A DNA stretch of 64,000 nucleotides from Anadara kagoshimensis (lineage: Eukaryota > Mollusca > Bivalvia > Arcoida > Arcidae). The position numbers and the translations under genes were made by a program. Numbering within the stretch: position 1 is the stretch's first letter; every line of letters starts with the position of its first letter. The stretch lies in contig CM037874.1 in NCBI GenBank assembly GCA_021292105.1, positions 7,986,678-8,050,677 on the forward strand, read 5' to 3'. Below the pieces are notes generated by a model that was not told where the DNA came from, ran no database searches, and saw only the letters and a program-made list of their open reading frames with translations. Shown in pieces: positions 9,790 through 21,047 of this stretch.

Positions 9790-11522
9790 TCTATTAAGAT
9801 CATGACCGTAAACTGTCAGGGACTGGGAGACGCACACAAACGTACAGATTTGTTTTCATATTTGAAATCTAAATGTTACAATATTTATTGTCTGCAAGAT
9901 ACACATTTTACTGAGAAAATGGAACCATACATTCAAGCTCAATGGGGGTACAAGTGTATTTTTAATTCATACAGAGGGAATGCACGAGGCGTTGCAATTA
10001 TGATAAACAATAATTTCGAGTGTGAAATTCATAAATATAAATGTGACAATAATGGAAACTTATTTCGTTAATATATATGAAGGTTTAGAGGAATGGAAAA
10101 TTACTATTGTTAATATATATGGGCCTAATGAATAATGCAGAATTCTATCTCGATGTTTTCAAACAATTAGAGGAATTCCAAAATGAGAAATATTTAATTT
10201 GTGGAGATTTCAATCTTGTATTAAATCAGAATTTAGATACAAATTATTATTTACATGTTAACAATCCAAAATCGCAGAGTTGTATACTAGACAATTTAGA
10301 TACATACGATCTAGTAGATCCCTTTAGAGAACTATATCCAAAATTGAAACGATATACATGGAGGAAAAAAAATCCAATTAAACAAGCCAGGTTAGATTTC
10401 CATTTAATATCAAAAAATTTAATGCAATTTGTAGAAAAAGTAACAGTTGAAAACAGTTATAGATCTGATCATTCTGGTGTGGTATTAAATTTGAAGTTTA
10501 AAAATATAGAAAAAGGACCAGGTCTCTGGAAATTTAATAATTCTTTACTAAAAGATTCCAAATATATTGATTGTATTAAAGAGGTAATAAAAAATACTAA
10601 ATTACAATATGCCGTGCCCATTTATAACATCAATCAGATTAATATTATAGATCCTGAAAATTTACAATTAACTGTAAATGACCAACTTTTTTTAGAAACC
10701 TTATTAATGGAAATCCGGGGCAAAACTATATCCTATTCATCTTTCAAGAAAAAAGAACAAAATAAATTAGAACAGTGCTTAAATGAAGATATTAAAACTT
10801 TAGAAGAAAACGAAGACAAAAATAATATAGATATTTTAGAAGATAAAAAAAATGAACTTTTGAATTTAAGAAAAGAAAAATTAAAGGGACATTTTATAAG
10901 GGCGAAAGCAAAATGGATAGAAGAAGGCGAAAAACCCACAAATTACTTCTGTAATATGGAGTCAAGAAATTACTACAGTAAATTAATTGCAAAAATTGAA
11001 AAAGAAAATGGAGAAATTATAACAGACCAAAAAGAAATATTAAGGGAAACAAAAAATTTTTATCAGACACTTTATTCAAAACCTAGGAAAATAAATGAGG
11101 ACTGTATTATAGAAAAATTAAAATACTTAAATTTCAACATACTTTCAGATGATGAAGCAAAACTGATTGAAGGGGAGATAACCTATTCTGAAGCAAAATA
11201 TTTTTTAAAGAATATGAAAAATGACAAAAGTCCTGGCTCGGATGGTTTTACCACCGAATTTTTTAAATTTTTTTGGATAGACATTGGTTACTTTATAGTA
11301 AGATCAATAAATTATAGTTACAACATAAAAGAAATGTCCAATACACAGAAACTAGGCATAATTACTTGTATACCAAAACCGGATAAACAAAAAGAATACT
11401 TAAAAAACTGGAGACCAATAAGTTTATTAAATTGTGTCTACAAAATTGCATCAGGCTGCATAGCAAACAGAATTAAAAAAAACTTGATACACTTATTTCA
11501 AAAGATCAGACAGGATTTATAA
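9790..11522 (+). pseudogene. L1-like ORF2, endonuclease and RT N-terminal part
   Basis: ATG 9790 opens MTSIKIMTVNCQGLGD, the first conserved endonuclease strand, followed by YCLQDTHF (Asp where Glu is usual) and RGVAIMI. A frameshift near 10065 moves the frame, then IYGP (near 10118), ICGDFNLVLN, ARLDFHLIS and SDHSGVV complete the endonuclease motifs. The RT begins near 11230 (KSPGSDGFTTEFFKFFW, CIPKPDK..LKNWRPISLLN). A second frameshift near 11505 breaks the frame inside the RT. The family protein cuts target DNA and copies its own RNA into the nick. As read it cannot be made intact. Confidence 0.88.
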
Positions 11523-13585
11523 AAGGTCGCTTTATAGGAGAAAATATTAGGTTAATATATGATATAATGCAATATACTGATATTAACAATATGCCAGGCT
11601 TATTATTACTTGTTGATTTTGAAAAAGCATTCGATTCAGTTTCATGGGAATTTATACAAAAAGTTTTATCTATTTTTAATTTCAAGGATTCTATTAAGTG
11701 TTGGATTCAAACTCTATATAATAATGCAGAATCTGCAGTTACACAAAACGGTTTCATATCGGAAAGATTTAAATTAGAAAGAGGTTGCAGGCAAGGTGAT
11801 CCCTTATCACCATATATTTTTATATTGTGTGCAGAGATACTAGCAATTTTGATAAAATCAAATCCTGAAATAAAAGGAATAGAAATTGAAGGGGAAGAAT
11901 ATTTAATATCCCAGTATGCAGACGATACTAGTTTTATGTTAGATGGGTCTCCCAGTTCCCTAGACAATACTCTAAGAGTTTTAGATTACTATGCAGGAGT
12001 TTCTGGACTTAAAATTAATTATACAAAAACCAAAGTTATATGGATTGGGAGTAAAAAATTTTCATCCGAAGTTTTTCACCGAGATAAATGGAAACTAGAG
12101 TGGGGAGTTACAAACTTTAAATTACTAGGCATAAATTTTTCAGTAAATTTAGATCAGATCACAGATCAAAATTATGACTTAAAAATAAAAGAAATTAAAA
12201 GTACTATAAAAAATTGGTCACATAGAAAATTGACGATGTTAGGAAGAAATACTGTATTAAAAACTCTAATAATTCCAAAAATTACCCACTTAATTATTTC
12301 CCTACCGAATCCAAATGAGAAACTAGTAAAAGATCTAGAGAAATTATTTTTTAATTTCATTTGGGAAAACAAGCCAGAGAAGATAAAAAGAGATATACTT
12401 ATTCAAGATTATGGTTACGGAGGCATAAAAATGATTAGTTTACCAAAATTCTTTACAGCTTTGAAATGTACATGGATTAGAAGAATTATTAAAAATAGTG
12501 AATCAAAATGGGCGAAACTTAGCAAAGTAATAACAAATATAAATCTGGATGAAATTTACAATTGTGGAGATTATTTTATTGATATAAAACAGAGAAAAAT
12601 CATAAACAACTTTTGGAATGATGTTTTACAAAGTTGGAAAATTCTCCAAAAAAAAGAAATTCCAAAAAATTTTGAAGATATGGCAAGTGTTAATATTTTC
12701 TATAACAGTAATATAAGGAAAGATTTTAAACCAATTATTTATACAAAATATATAGAAAAGAATATAACAATGATACATGATCTAATGGATGTTCATGGAA
12801 AATTCTTAAAGTATGAAAGTTTTATTGCAAGATATGATGTAGACTCTAATTTTCTAGAGTATAATTCTTTAATAAGTAGTGTAAAATCATACCAAAAAAA
12901 AGTTTTGGGATTGGATGTCTGCCCATTTCAGAATCTCAATAGACCTAAAATGTCATATAATTTAAAATCCATTCTTAAAGATGAAAAAGGTTGCAAAGAG
13001 ATTTATGGGGTTCTGAAGCGGACCGATATCCATCCAAAAGCTCAGACTAAATATGCAAATTTAAACTATAACATCTCTGAATTAGAATGGAGAAATTACT
13101 ATATTCTACCATTCAAAATTACAAAAAATACAACTTCCCAATGGTTTCAGTACAGGATCCTGCATAGAATCTTAGCTACAAACTCATTCTTATATAAAAT
13201 CAATTATGTTGACTCGGATAAGTGTACATTTTGTAACAATGAAGTTGAAACACTGGAACACCTGTTCTATGACTGTTATAAAGTGTACGAACTATGGGAA
13301 TCTATCCAAAGATGGATCTTTAACACAAAAAATGAACAAATAGAATTAAGTAAAAAAGTAATTTTATTAGGATATACAGATAAACAAAACAAAGTGCTTA
13401 ACTGGCTAATACTAAATATTAAACAATATATATATAGAACTAAAATACAAAAGCATCAGTTAAATATTTTTGCTCTTCAAAACATAATAAAAAAGAATTT
13501 GGAAATAGAACGTTATATCCTTTTTAAAAACTGTCGTTATGATGAATTTTACACTTTGTGGTTCCCATGGTTCAAGCTTTGTTAG
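11523..13585 (+). pseudogene. L1-like ORF2, RT catalytic part and C-terminal domain
   Basis: Continuing after the frameshift, GFIKGRFIGENIR, VDFEKAFDSV, GCRQGDPLSPYIF and the catalytic YADD (QYADDTSFML, near 11915) give RT blocks 2a-5. The thumb and connection follow. The C-terminus has CTFCNNEVETLEHLFYDC, the CCHC-like knuckle typical of L1/Tx1-type ORF2 proteins. The frame is open for 672 codons from 11567, so decay is limited. The internal ATG at 11567 is only the first Met after the shift, not a true start. Confidence 0.9.
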
Positions 13586-13905
13586 ATATAACTGTAATAA
13601 CAGAATTTAAATTATGAGATATGTTTTTTTCTCTTTTTTTTGTCACTCTAAGATTAATGCTGTGAACTGTCCATCTTTTGTGCTTAATATTGATAATGTA
13701 TGCATATAAACAAACACAAAATATATGACAAGTACTTCTTCCTTTCCTCCTTCCTTCCTTAGTCTAGTTTTCTAGTCCTGTTACCAGATTTTCTCCTTTC
13801 TTTCGCTATTATGCTACACTGTCATTCTTTCTGGTAACCTATCTCTCAATCTCCATTTTATCTATCTTATCTTACATATACACACACACACACACATGCA
13901 TATGT

Positions 13906-13954
<49 letters not shown>

Positions 13955-14226
13955 CATGCATACCAAAACAAATTTAAAAAACCAGACTGCATGAAATAGC
14001 TTTATTTGCCAAATGCTATATAAAATGTAAAGTACCAAATTTGACAATATATTAAGTATGTATATGTTAAATATACCTAGTATATATACAAATATTATGT
14101 AAATTTTTGTTAAAAATATTTTGTGGCTAAAATTTGTAAGTATGATGAACCCAGGGCAGGTTCCAACCCTGGCATCATTCATCCATTAGTTAAGTCTGGC
14201 CAATAAAAAATATCAATTACAAAAAA
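13586..14226 (+). other. LINE 3' untranslated region with CT/CA simple repeats
   Basis: After the stop at 13585 come a cttcctttcctcc tract (13736-13765), CA arrays (13881-13896 and 13911-13951), unique AT-rich sequence and the A-rich tail. The minus-strand open frame across 13862-14182 is a by-product of the CA repeat. Confidence 0.7.
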
Positions 14227-14757
14227 AACGTTATGAATATGTCCAAGGACTTCAATTGTTTGCCGATAGTTTTAATCAAACGTTTCACCGCACTATTGGA
14301 ATGGCTCCTGCTAGTGTAACTAAAAAACAGCAAACCCGTAAACGGAAACGTATTGACAGAGAAAAGACAAAACGAAAAGTTCCTCTCCAAAAAGATTAAG
14401 AATACGTAAACCGTATAGATTTAAAATGGATGAAAAAGTACGAGTTTCACACTTAAAAATATTTTGTCGCGAATAAGACGAAAAATGGACAGGAGAAATT
14501 TACATTATTGCTTCTCGGTTTCTTAGAGACGGTTTACCCATTTACAAACTCAAACATTATGAAGGTTCTGAAATTTCCGGAAGTTTGTATCAAAGCGAAT
14601 TGACTAAATCAGATGTAAGAGATGACGATTTGTGGAAAATCGAGAAAATCTTAAAAACTAAGGAGAGAGAACAAAATAAACAATATTTGGTTAAATGGTT
14701 ATATTGACCCAAGAAATTCAATTCTTGGGTCAAAGCGAGTGAAGTGAAATTAGTGTC
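14227..14757 (+). pseudogene. Polinton/Maverick-type integrase, C-terminal part with chromodomain
   Basis: From the right copy of the LINE target duplication the frame resumes: YEYVQGLQLFADSFNQTFHR then TIGMAPASV, followed by a basic stretch. After a one-base shift near 14393 comes FKMDEKVRVSHLKIF, then EKWTGEIYIIASRFLRDGLP with IYKLKHYEGSEI, and a C-terminal chromodomain-like segment (LWKIEKILKT, QYLVKWLY, KKFNSWVKASEVK). That C-terminal order fits Polinton integrases. There is a stop in place of a residue after VKWLY and another after FCRE. The gene ends about 25 bp before the long terminal-type repeat, consistent with integrase lying at an element end. Confidence 0.72.
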
Positions 14758-14781
14758 ATACTATACTACTGTGTATGTTGT

Positions 14782-15716
14782 CAGTAGTATAGCTATTATA
14801 ACCGCGCCATTGTGCCCAATGTGGATGCACCTGTATGCAAATTAAATGCGCACCTGTATGCAAATGAAATGGGTTTGAAACACAAAGAGAGGTATCACCT
14901 GGCGTATGTGCACCTGTGTGTAAATCAAAGGGTGTGTGGGGAAAGCATGTGGTAGGTGACCGATCTAATTATCTAAGATAATGTAAGGGTATTTCTGAAA
15001 GCATCTATGAGATGATATTTCATTAACTTATACAATGTAAGGATATGTGTTAAAAGGGTAGGTATTGAATTAAGTTAATGGAATATCATCATGCAGATGA
15101 CATAATGACCATGTGTTTCTGATTGGAAACAAAAAACCTCTTTTGAAATAAGTTGAGATCAAGGTTTCCTGATACCCGAGTTAATGTCTGGTACGCACCT
15201 GTATGTAAATGAGGTTCGAAGCCCTGATAAGATGAAAGTTAAATCTTTTTTTTTACTTTTTTATTTAGTATTGAATATAATGTAAAGCGGGTTGTCCCTA
15301 TTTACTTTGTGTCATGATATTCTGACCAAGTATAATAATACAATTTCAAACCCGTCACCTGGTATTCAGGTGTTTTGGAATTTAAATAAAAAAAACAAGA
15401 TAACGTTTTGAAAAACATTATATCTTTATGTATGAAAACTAAAATAAAATAATAATTCATTTTGTAAAATAACAAACTCTTTCTCGAGTAAAATCAAAGT
15501 TAAAAATAAAAAGATACAAAAAATAAAAACTTTAAAAACATAATATCTTTATGTATAAAAAAAAAAAATAAAAAACATAAAATCCATTGCATAAAAATAT
15601 ACATGTATTAATAAATCTCTCTTTCTGAAAACATCAAAACAAAACTTTACCTAAGTTTAAATCAGTTAAAATAAAAAGTTACAAAAAATAAAAAATGCAA
15701 AGAGATAATACTTTTA
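14782..15716. repeat. Long terminal-type repeat, copy 1 (beside integrase)
   Basis: This block recurs inverted at 21048-21830 and, with two insertions, at 48536-50757. Shared landmarks in order are caatgtggatgcacctgtatgcaaat, ggtatcacctgg, gcatgtggtaggtgacc, catcatgcagatg, ttgagatcaagg, acccgagttaatgtctgg, ggttcgaa, ttactttgtgtcatgatatt and cacctggtattcaggtg. It has no coding capacity. Lying directly after the integrase, it is a good candidate for a Polinton terminal inverted repeat with its outer end near 15716. Confidence 0.7.
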
Positions 15717-15717
15717 C

Positions 15718-15770
15718 TTTCCGACAGTATAACCACCGATATACTGTCGCAAATTCCGACAGTAAAACCA
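15718..15770. repeat. Short repeat related to the foldback at 17827-17984
   Basis: cagtataaccaccgatata at 15723-15741 is the reverse complement of tatatcggtggttatact at 17861-17878. The two may be ends of one element into which the hAT copy at 16024 later inserted. Confidence 0.5.
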
Positions 15771-16023
15771 CAATATTTACAATTGGAATTGACCCTCTTT
15801 AGATGAACCTATTTGTTTTTACTCTTGAATACAGTGTGGGTTCATGACCTCTGATTACGTAGCGTTTAACTATTCGATTACATCACAAACTGACATCTAT
15901 TACGTCATGCATTGTTTGATTGGTCAACATCCAAGTCTCGCGACGTAAATTTCCTTATTTGGAGCAAGGCTGTTCCATCAATCCCGTATGTTTGTCGGAA
16001 TCTTGAATGAAATAAATTATTGT

Positions 16024-17107
16024 CAGTGGCGTAGCGCCTATTACGTCAAAACGCCCGGGCGTACACATCAAAATACAGAGATTGTAAAAATCTTGGAAAT
16101 TGTCATTAAAATTAAAAAAAACCATGACCTTTTTTACAGGTATATTATTATTTAACTGGTTATGATTCTCTACGTTTGCATATCGTGAGATACCAAGGTT
16201 CACTTTCAGTCATGATATCATTGGAGACCTTGATGAATTTAAACAGGAAATTGCTCGCTGGGAAACCCGTTGGGCGATGGCTGCTGATAAACCGTCTACA
16301 CTAAGCAACACCGTTTTTATCACCAACAAAGGATTATATCCCTCAATATGGAACATTTTATTAATTCTTTTAACAATGCCAGTTGCAACTGCAACGGCTG
16401 AAAGATCCTTTAGTGTTTTGCGACGAATAAAAAACTTTCTGAGAACAACCATGGGCGAAAGTAGGTTGTCTAGTCTTGGGTTGATGCACATACATAGAGA
16501 GATCGATATCAATGTTGAAGATGTTGTCGACGAGTTTGCCGCAAGAAAGAACCGAAAGATGGATTTCATATACTGAAATTTTGAATTTATAAAATGTATC
16601 TTTCACTGTTTGTAGTTGATAAATTAATGCTTTGCTTAAGTTTTTGTCTTGCAAGGGCCGTCGGTAAAATGGTTTATCATCGCAAGCTGGTTTGTTGTTT
16701 TTATCCTTATCCGGATCAGTTAGAAGTTTTAAAGTTGTACACATGTTTTACTACCAATTTGGGTACAAATCTCTCGAGAAACTTTGTCAGGTTAAATACG
16801 CGGAAGGTCGGTGGTTTTTTTCCCCGATGCTTCCGTTGCCCAACATCATTCAAATTGATGTGATATTAGTGAAATAATCTTGACTGTGACGTAAAACACC
16901 ATTCCATTAACCAACCGAACTAAAAAAAACGGGAAAATATTACTAAACATATCCGTCTAGAGTGCAGGAAATCGCAGCATTTAGGCTCTAAAAATCAAAA
17001 ATTTTCTGGGGGGCATGCCCCCAAACCCCCCTAGAAATACGCGCCTTTTGCGCGTATCGGACACACACTGGTGCGTACAGATAAATGATATGCTCGCTAC
17101 GCCACTG
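16024..17107 (+). mobile_element. Internally deleted hAT transposon
   Basis: The ends cagtggcgtagcg (16024-16036) and cgctacgccactg (17095-17107) are perfect 13-bp inverted repeats of hAT type. The direct repeat attgt flanks the element on both sides (16019-16023 and 17108-17112), fitting a 5-bp target duplication. Only the transposase C-terminus remains inside, so the element is non-autonomous. A G/C-rich segment before the right end (ggggggcatgcccccaaacc) can fold. Confidence 0.85.
16212..16576 (+). pseudogene. hAT transposase C-terminal dimerisation domain
   Basis: An open frame of about 120 residues reads DIIGDLDEFKQEIARW, YPSIWNILLILLTMPVATAT, AERSFSVLRRIKNFLRTTMG and ESRLSSLGLMHIHREIDI. 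This is the hATC dimerisation region of TTF/ZMYM1-like hAT transposases. The zinc finger, the catalytic RNase-H fold and the start codon are absent, so this is a remnant in a deleted element. The ATG at 16277 is internal to the domain. Confidence 0.85.
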
Positions 17108-17167
17108 ATTGTAGCGATAATTTTACATTTCGGACATGCTATCAATATTTTTTATGATTGTAAATAT

Positions 17168-17326
17168 AAGAAATAACATTCTATTTGAGTGTATTCATTC
17201 GGTATTATGAATGAGAGTCAGGAATAGCATATTTAACATGAACTGATTCGCAGTTCATTGAATATGCTATTCCTGACTCTCATTCATAATACCGAATGAA
17301 TACACTCAAATAGAATGTTATTTCTT
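17168..17326. repeat. Perfect 66-bp-arm inverted repeat
   Basis: Arms 17168-17233 and 17261-17326 are exactly complementary as read, separated by 27 bp that can itself pair (atgaactg/cagttcat). The RNA from either strand would form a long hairpin. It could be a young foldback MITE or an inverted duplication. No coding frame crosses it. Confidence 0.92.
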
Positions 17327-17554
17327 AAATATACTACTTCAAATTTTTCGGGTACTTGCACGTGCGCATTCGGTACCGAACCATCTTGATGGATTAATGG
17401 AAACTTAAACAGGTTATGACAGAGATATATCAATCGAGGATGAATATTTTCCTGTCATTGAAAATATTACACTGTTAGTGGTGTAGGATTCTTTTACTCA
17501 CACGCCAAAACTCGATTTGTATCAGATCATGCCACCATCCGTGTCTTCGGAAAA

Positions 17555-17608
17555 TGACGTCATCAAATTTTGTTGACGTTCTTGCGTAAAATGATTATGA
17601 CGTCATCA
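17555..17608. promoter_or_regulatory. Two CRE-like sites
   Basis: tgacgtcatca occurs at 17555-17565 and again at 17598-17608, 43 bp apart. TGACGTCA is the CREB/ATF palindrome. Two identical extended sites close together are unusual in AT-rich DNA, but no adjacent promoter or gene is evident. Confidence 0.3.
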
Positions 17609-17826
17609 ATATAGTGTCTATAAGTGACAGTGTCTCATCCGGAAGGCACTTTACTTTTTCATAGTATCAGATTTAAAAGTCAGAGAAATCAAATAAATGC
17701 GGGAAATGGTTCGTGTGATCTGTCTCAACCAGTTCAAATGGATTTGGAAAATCCCCGAGTTATTTATAGTATTGTTTTCAGAAAATGCTTACCATATCCT
17801 TTAAAGTATGTTTTGAATTAGAATAG

Positions 17827-17984
17827 TGATAACTGTCTTGTAATTTTCGATTTGCAGACGTATATCGGTGGTTATACTATCGCAAATAACGTTTTATTGG
17901 CTCCGCTGACGCGTCGCCAATAAAACTAATTTGCGACAGTATAACTACCGATATGCGTCTGCAAATCGAAAATTACAGTTATCC
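17827..17984. repeat. 158-bp imperfect foldback
   Basis: The left arm (gataactg... taattttcgatttgcagacg, tatatcggtggttatactat, cgcaaat, ttttattggc) is repeated inverted on the right (gccaataaaa ... gcaaatcgaaaattacagttatc) with a few mismatches. It is a terminal-inverted-repeat foldback element. One end abuts the stop region of the membrane-protein fragment at 17986. Confidence 0.85.
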
Positions 17985-17985
17985 C

Positions 17986-18438
17986 CTAAATATACAAAGT
18001 CAGTATATTGCTAAACATTTGCGTATGTAAAACCTCTGTCTCTTGTAAAATATTAACTGCTCTTTCGAGTTCTTCTCCTATGTCATCAAGTCGTGACATA
18101 ACATTTTTCCTCAGCCTCTGAAAGAGTATTCCTAAAACAATATTGAAAATGAACAATATAGTAAGTACAAGTCCTTCCGTTACGGACGACGCAACGAATT
18201 CACCGTAGAACTCGTTAGAATCGTCGTTATGGCTACTACTGTAATGTTTCCTACTATTTCCATAATGACTATCCATATCTACATTAGCTTTACCATATAG
18301 CTTGTCACAAAATCTCCCATTTACAATTAATGACTCCCAACGTGTCCAGTCTCCACATGAAGTTAAACCATCCACTGTTTTCAATTGTGGCAATTTGCTA
18401 GGGTTAATATCAATACTCATGGCTGTGTTGATGATTAT
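17986..18438 (-). pseudogene. Small type I membrane protein, partial (paralogue of 45898-46505)
   Basis: The minus-strand frame, entered from the repeat border near 18438, reads INPSKLPQLKTV, then CGDWTRWESLIVNGRFC, a charged His/Ser/Asp-rich linker, EFVASSVTEG, one membrane segment (LVLTILFIFNIVLGILF) and a helical tail (SRLDDIGEELERAVNILQ). The same order occurs at 46083-46505 (CGQWNRLKTLTVNGKDC, TSATEG, membrane segment, RLDGVVVRLRSSV), so two paralogues lie in this window. The 5' part with the signal peptide is missing, probably separated by the repeat at 18438-20700. I do not recognise the family. The architecture suggests a small Cys-bridged ectodomain with a short cytoplasmic coil. Confidence 0.6.
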
Positions 18439-20703
18439 TATGATTCCCCACCACTGAAGGTGGGGAATCATATTGTTTTCGTTCTGTTTCTTCTTCTTAT
18501 TATTATTTTTATTATTCTTATTATTCTTCTTCTCTCAAGACCATATGCTGACGCATATCTCGGGAACGGCTTGATGGATTTAGATGAAATTTGCTACCAA
18601 TAATCTATTGTCTGAGTAGATAATCAAGACGCGTTCATTTTCGTTATCTTGAAGGTGGGTGGTTGGGTGTAAATAAATACGTAGTTAAATACCCGGGGAA
18701 ACCAATTCTGAATGGACGTAAGCTGGTAACGACACCTTAATTATACCAAGTCAATGCTTTCACCTATGAGTTAATCCGATTAGTGACCGTTAAAAACTTG
18801 GCGATTTTTAAAACCACAGCTTGTCACGTCACACGCCTGTACTTAAAACCTTACACAATGAGATGAATGGTGTATACAATTTGCCTTGATAGATCAAATG
18901 GCTTGGGGGTTTTTCTGTTAATCACTGACTGTGGAAGTAGAAGACTGCCCATTTTTAAAGTTTACACCAATGAAATGTCTCCTTTTACTGACTGACACTT
19001 TCCTAATGACCGGTATGTCGAGTACAAAAATTTGTAGTTTTAGTCGGAAATGAATCTTCCGAGTAAGCCGCCACTCTGTTACTATTAACAATTTTCAAAT
19101 AAGAGATGGACAATTATTTCAGGTATTGTTCAAGTTTAAGATAAAATATTTTTGTGTCTTTTATTCGATTTAAATATTGGAATTATCGTAATTTGGACTG
19201 AAAGTTCACTTCGATTTAAACATGGGAATTTTCGTAATATTTCGTAATTTGGACTGAAAATTTGCTTCAAATTCAGCATATCGAATTAACTAACACATTT
19301 ACATAGAAATACATAGCGATCTGACGGGACCATTTGTATCATTTCGATTTAAGCGAAATTTCGATTCAACCGATTTCGAATTAACGAGAGTCGACTTTAT
19401 TTCTTTTGCATCAAAAACACCTAAATAATCTATAGAGCAATGAAGATCTGAGTCTTTTAGATGCTGGAAATAACAATATGAGATTTATTCCGTATACTAC
19501 ACCTAAACTAATACGTACCTCAACGTGTTGAAAAGTGCGTTTTTTTTCAATAGAGGGGGTCTTTTAAATCGGACTATATATACAGCGTCGATCTATTTCA
19601 ACACACTATACACAGAGTTAACATACATGCTTCATATAAAAATGTCCGTCTTTTACTATTTTGACCGTTATGATCATGAACCTCAAACATATAGGAATAA
19701 CCGATATAAGTCGCGTAATTAAAATTCAAACAGATGGCATCCTATGATGTGTATTGCACATTGAATCACGATTATTAATCAATAAACTTTTTAGAAAAAT
19801 ATTAAATAAACATCACAAAGAGTAACTTTTATTATTTTTTATTTTGGATTTTACAATTATTCCAAGTCCATCGGTGTTTATACTGTCTGACGACATCGGG
19901 AGGGCACCTGGGTATATCCTCAGGCAGTGTCGACACGCTCCAATATTACTTGGATCTACCTGCCCATCATTAGAAGGTCTTACATTCGCACCTAAGACAA
20001 CGATCTTAATCAACTCAGTGGTTAATTACTGTGTTTATTCAGTGACACTCGCCAATCCGTCACTGGCTTCAATGTGTTATCACCTGTTAATTACTGGTGA
20101 CCAAGATACCGGTGAACTTTGAAAACTTGTGGCCAGAAAAATCGCAAAGTGCCGTGTTTTGTCGCAAGATAAAAAAAATCGCAGTTAACGATGCCCAGCG
20201 CAAACCCTCCCATACGTGTTCATTCATTGTAACACGCGGCGACGCCAAATCAGAGGCCCGAGAGGGGTTCCACGAGTTTTCGTATTCAATAAAATTCATT
20301 GAAAACGTCACTTCCTATGCCGAGAAGGCCTTCCAATGTACGATTTTTCTCAACCGAAAACTTTAATTCAAATCTACTTTAACTTTCAAAGAAATTTTAA
20401 AAAGCAATCAAGGTATGATTTTTTTAGTTTACCAGGTCGGCGCGGTACAAATGTACTTTATACACAACTGCCTTTAAAATGTAATTGTTCATCAAGGCAA
20501 TATATACACAACATTAAAAACGCATGTGACGTGAAAATCACAAGATTTACCCTTTTTGGCGACACAGTAATGAAATTGGCAACAAAATTTTACAACTGGC
20601 GATTTCCTTGACGACAGACTTTTACAACCCAGCGCTAACCCTGCTAGGGTCTTTTCACCAGATATATGCCATAAATTATTTATGGATGGTGGGGAATCAT
20701 ACG
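18438..20703. mobile_element. Probable non-coding repeat element, ~2.3 kb
   Basis: One end has the hairpin gattccccaccactgaaggtggggaatc (18444-18471) and the other (20690-20703) repeats gtggggaatcata. The block interrupts the membrane-protein fragment. Inside are a tta-rich tract (18494-18535), the motif cgggaacggcttgatgg with atttagatgaaatttg common in dispersed mollusc repeats, and no supported coding frame. The several 60-90 codon frames in 19.5-20.6 kb overlap on both strands and show no domain signal. Class unknown. Confidence 0.45.
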
Positions 20704-21047
20704 TAACTGGTATCCCAGTTACAATCTCTAGTTTTAGTTATTCTTCTGTTTTCCCTTACAGGGTCTTCTGATACACCGTTGTTAGGATGCCTATTGCATA
20801 TAGCTTCATCATTATTCTTTCAGACGCAAACATTAAAGAAACTGTCATAGTTATGACTTCATGTTGTGTTTTCCGAACAAATAAACACACCTAAACCAAA
20901 GTCACTTAATAAAACATCGAACCCCAAAGGACCAACCAAATTACTGAAATCATCTATAAACATTCCAAAGTCAAAAATAGCCAGGGTCACAAGTTGACCG
21001 AATACTCTGTTTTTGGTCATTGCGTTATTTGTTGTTGGTCATAACAT
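20704..21047. other. Unassigned sequence between two repeats
   Basis: No gene is recognised. A minus-strand ATG near 20816 opens only a few codons (MKLYAIGILTTVYQ) and could be a decayed signal-peptide exon of the membrane-protein fragment, but this is weak. Confidence 0.3.

Larger units (their letters stand above)
8708..14226 (+). mobile_element. L1-like LINE, 5.5 kb insertion
   Basis: The element is bounded by the 16-bp duplication. It holds an ORF1 C-terminal remnant, a long spacer with poly-A and simple repeats, an apurinic-type endonuclease plus reverse transcriptase (9790-13585), a CA-rich 3' UTR and an A-rich tail (caattacaaaaaaaa) ending at 14226. Length, staggered duplication and tail fit target-primed reverse transcription. 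The 5' end lies within ORF1, so it is 5'-truncated. Two frameshifts in ORF2 make it inactive as read. Confidence 0.88.

Noticed and set aside
9408-9797. 129-codon hydrophobic frame upstream of the LINE endonuclease
   Set aside because: No homology or conserved motif; lies in the AT-rich LINE spacer and overlaps the ORF2 start in another frame.
13862-14182. 106-codon minus-strand frame with VCVCVC tail
   Set aside because: CA repeat translated antisense to the LINE 3' UTR.
16370-16877. Minus- and plus-strand frames overlapping the hAT remnant
   Set aside because: They run antisense to or beyond the hATC frame with no motif.
18385-20611. Multiple 65-92 codon frames in the 2.3-kb repeat element
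   Set aside because: Both strands are open at similar length and no domain is recognisable.
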